Position numbers and translations under genes: made by a program
Notes under the pieces: model-generated
Seen by the model: only the letters and a program-made list of their open reading frames with translations
The model's database searches: none
What the model was told of the DNA's origin: nothing
Assembly: GCA_937967775.1 (NCBI GenBank)
Contig: CALCJH010000155.1
Coordinates: 1 to 7,972, forward strand
Origin: an uncultured bacterium
GTDB taxonomy: Bacteria > Armatimonadota > UBA5829 > DSUL01
Reading direction: 5' to 3'
Length of the DNA stretch: 7,972 nt
Part shown: one piece after another, positions 6,591 through 7,972 of the stretch
Numbering within the stretch: the stretch's first letter is position 1
Layout of the letters: every line of letters begins with the position of its first letter

Positions 6591-6599
6591 TTAGACTGC

Positions 6600-6659
6600 A
6601 GAAAGCTTCCCACCCTCCTTTCTCGTAACTGCCCGGCCGGGCCACCGGCCGGGCTTTTT
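6600..6659 (+). ncRNA. Predicted small RNA C with C-rich 5' loop
   Basis: A transcript of about 60 nt and the shortest of the three. The 24-nt shared segment is at 6601-6624 and can fold as AGAAAG/CUUUCU around the CUUCCCACCCUC loop. A GUAACU linker then leads to a 10-bp terminator hairpin. Linker and terminator differ from A and B, which points to strong selection on the 5' segment alone. It is followed by 93 nt without a recognisable feature before the 3' end of the convergent ADP-ribosylglycohydrolase-family gene. Confidence 0.65.
6631..6659 (+). terminator. Intrinsic terminator of sRNA C
   Basis: GCCCGGCCGG (6631-6640) pairs perfectly with CCGGCCGGGC (6645-6654) around a GCCA loop and is followed by TTTTT. 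The loop is the same as in terminator A, but the stem differs. On the minus strand no T-run follows, so it is not clearly bidirectional. Confidence 0.9.
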
Positions 6660-6752
6660 CCTTTAGCAGGTGAATCAGAGGGCGAGGACCCGGGTTAGAC
6701 GGCCTCGGCGCCGGTAAACTACGGGTGGCAGGAGGGTTCGGCCCGCGAAGCC

Positions 6753-7796
6753 TCAGCGCCTTTGAGCCGCGTCCACCCCCGCCAGCTGCTCGATCTGATC
6801 CAACCGTTTCCTCTGCCTCTCGCACTCCAGGCGGACCAGCCTGCAAAGCTGCCGGGCCGCCTCGGCGATATCTGCGTCCGGGTTGGCGGCCAGAACGGCC
6901 CGCGTCAGTTCCTGCGGGATGGACGCTGCCCCGGACAGGCATCCCGCCAGAGCCCCGGCTACGGCTGTAGTGGCGTGGCTCCAGCCTCCGTAGGATGCCG
7001 CGGCCCGCAGAGACTGCCCGGGCAGGCCGTCGCTGAGGTATACCAGCATCGCGGCCACCACCAGGGACTCCACCGCAGGGCCGTGGGCATCCGCGGAGCG
7101 CCGCGAGGAGAAGCGGTCGTGGATGGCTGGCATCAAATTGTCGGTGGGATCGCCCAGATGCGCGGCCGCGAAACGCGCTGCCGGCACCAGTTCCCGCGAG
7201 ACACCGGGCGGGGCAAGGTCCAGCATCGCTTCCAGAATAGAAGACGGAGTGGCTCCTGGGATGAGCGCCGCGGAGGCCCCTGCGGCCAACGTCTGACCGG
7301 CATCAAGCGACGCGCCAAGAAGGATGGTTCCGGCAATCGCCCGCGTCGCCAGGAAGGCCGTCTCGGGATCGCCCGCATTGGCTATGCCGACGGGCACGGC
7401 GACATACAGCGCCTCTGGCCCGGCCAGCTCGGGGACGGCGGAGCGCGTGGGCTCTATTCCGGCGCGGATGCGTGCGACGGCGGCTTGCGCGGGCAGACTG
7501 GAGAGGGTCTCCATCCCCAGAAGCTCGTCCACCAGCAGGCCGGTGCGCGGCCGGATGCCGGATGCTCCCGCTTGCAGCGAAAGGCGCATCACCAGCTGCG
7601 CCAGCTCGCCGATTCGCCCTGCCGGCTGCTGTGCCGCGCGCTGGGCATCCGGCGGCCAGGGCGTCAGCTCCAGAGCGTCTCCGAAGCGCTCCTGCACTCC
7701 GCGCCAGTCCAGCCCCCTGCGCGGCTGACCCAGCGCGTCGCCGATCGCCACCCCCAGCAGACAGCCATAGATCCGGTCAAACAGCTCTGTGTCCAG
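6753..7796 (-). CDS. ADP-ribosylglycohydrolase-family protein, likely catalytically degenerate
   Basis: About 347 residues from the proposed CTG start at 7796-7794. The N-terminus FDRIYGCLLG then VAIGDALGQP (about 6-25) is the typical first helix of ADP-ribosylglycohydrolases (DraG/ARH fold), which remove ADP-ribose from proteins or related substrates using two Mg ions. The rest of the metal site appears lost. The expected DDT-type motif near residue 60 reads GRIGELAQ, the NGxxMR motif is replaced by GPEALYVAVPVG, and the C-terminal G-D-x-D-T motif reads GGWSHATT (about 270-277). The overall helical pattern, including AVAGALAGCLSGA, is retained. A non-enzymatic or altered role is inferred. 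No ATG, GTG or TTG occurs between the previous in-frame stop (7823-7821) and GTG 7751, and that GTG lies inside the conserved first helix. It begins 24 nt after the histidine-phosphatase-like gene. No terminator is seen after its TGA. Confidence 0.8.
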   Translation of the reverse strand: MDTELFDRIYGCLLGVAIGDALGQPRRGLDWRGVQERFGDALELTPWPPDAQRAAQQPAGRIGELAQLVMRLSLQAGASGIRPRTGLLVDELLGMETLSSLPAQAAVARIRAGIEPTRSAVPELAGPEALYVAVPVGIANAGDPETAFLATRAIAGTILLGASLDAGQTLAAGASAALIPGATPSSILEAMLDLAPPGVSRELVPAARFAAAHLGDPTDNLMPAIHDRFSSRRSADAHGPAVESLVVAAMLVYLSDGLPGQSLRAAASYGGWSHATTAVAGALAGCLSGAASIPQELTRAVLAANPDADIAEAARQLCRLVRLECERQRKRLDQIEQLAGVDAAQRR

Positions 7797-7803
7797 TTCC
7801 GTG

Positions 7804-7811
7804 CCCTCTCT
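7804..7811 (-). promoter_or_regulatory. Ribosome binding site supporting a CTG start
   Basis: AGAGAGGG on the minus strand ends 7 nt before CTG 7796-7794, the usual Shine-Dalgarno distance. This favours CTG over the GTG at 7751, which has no well-placed ribosome binding site and would cut off a conserved motif. Confidence 0.5.
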
Positions 7812-7820
7812 AGCCGCTCC

Positions 7821-7972
7821 TCAAGATTCCCCCGCGCGCTTCCTGGCAGGCTGCGCGGCCGCCTGTAGTGTTTCCTGCCAGCGCCGGAGGTGCTCCGTGT
7901 CGTTGAGGGTCTCCAGCATCCAGCCACGACCGGGGTCGAACAAAAGAAGATTCACTGCCCCCGGATCCATCC
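7821..7972 (-). CDS. Histidine phosphatase family protein, C-terminal fragment
   Basis: The last 49 or more codons of a gene entering from the right edge, ending at TGA 7823-7821. The peptide includes GAVNLLLFDPGRGWMLE followed by TLNDTEHLRRW. The strand plus a final LNDTxHL is a common ending of histidine phosphatases of the phosphoglycerate mutase/CobC type, which act on phosphate esters through a phosphohistidine. The catalytic RHG motif would lie outside the window. The ATG at 7970-7968 is probably internal. A charged tail (QPARKRAGES) follows the fold. It is in the same frame as the downstream ADP-ribosylglycohydrolase-family gene, and the two are probably co-transcribed. Confidence 0.55.
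   Translation of the reverse strand, partial: MDPGAVNLLLFDPGRGWMLETLNDTEHLRRWQETLQAAAQPARKRAGES

Larger units (their letters stand above)
6100..6660 (+). repeat. Three-copy promoter-sRNA-terminator repeat array
   Basis: Three modules begin at 6100, 6299 and 6563. Each has GCGGAAC[CT]TTT, then CGTC exactly 24 nt from the module start, then an identical 24-nt segment (6137-6160, 6337-6360, 6601-6624), then a GC-rich hairpin and T-run. The stretches between promoter boxes, and the terminators themselves, differ. Constraint therefore falls on the promoter boxes and the 5' part of the transcript, not on the whole unit. The spacing between copies (199 and 264 nt) is irregular, unlike CRISPR or simple tandem repeats. 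Confidence 0.85.

Noticed and set aside
6137..6624. Minus-strand reading frames through the repeats that encode a repeated peptide EKGGWEAF
   Set aside because: The shared peptide comes from perfect nucleotide identity, including third positions. The flanking residues are unrelated, and the promoter boxes and T-runs all point to the plus strand.
6100..6660. CRISPR array or transposon ends
   Set aside because: There are only three copies with unequal spacing, each with promoter and terminator parts. No cas, transposase or target-site duplication is visible.
6762..7868. A 368-codon open frame on the plus strand
   Set aside because: It is the antisense shadow of the ADP-ribosylglycohydrolase-family gene, whose conserved motifs are on the minus strand.

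Overview
This is a GC-rich bacterial chromosomal window. It suggests a soil or thermal lineage such as Armatimonadota, Chloroflexota or a relative, but that is only a weak inference from a secreted GxGYxYP-family protein, a degenerate ADP-ribosylglycohydrolase and a Trp-rich C-terminal beta domain. No rRNA or marker in the window fixes the taxonomy. TGA ends most genes, and non-ATG starts (GTG, probably CTG) are frequent.

Left block (1-1752, minus strand): an alpha/beta hydrolase, a TatD-type metal-dependent hydrolase and the first 35 codons of a GNAT-like acetyltransferase are closely spaced and probably form one operon. A good promoter (TTGACA-N18-TAACAT) lies upstream of the hydrolase. A perfect 18-bp inverted repeat surrounds the tatD stop codon.

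Middle block (1870-6084, plus strand): tilS (tRNA-Ile lysidine synthase) is transcribed divergently from the left operon. Its promoter is so close to the ATG that the mRNA may be leaderless. A large secreted protein of the GxGYxYP putative glycoside hydrolase family follows 18 nt later.

Intergenic block (6085-6752): this is the most interesting part. It holds three copies of one module on the plus strand. Each copy has an A/T-rich upstream tract, an ECF-sigma-like promoter (GGAAC-N17-CGTC), a virtually identical 24-nt segment starting 9-10 nt after the -10 element, and a strong intrinsic terminator of different sequence. The predicted products are three sibling small RNAs of about 60-66 nt. 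Each 5' hairpin would display the C-rich loop CUUCCCACCCUC, which overlaps an anti-Shine-Dalgarno-like segment. The layout resembles sigma-E-dependent sRNAs such as MicA and RybB, and the multicopy C-rich-loop sRNAs of alphaproteobacteria, but I do not recognise this family.

Right block (6753-7972, minus strand): the C-terminus of a histidine-phosphatase-like protein is followed by an ADP-ribosylglycohydrolase-family protein. The latter has no ATG, GTG or TTG at its conserved N-terminus (CTG is the likely start) and appears to have lost the metal-binding aspartates. This block converges on the sRNA cluster.
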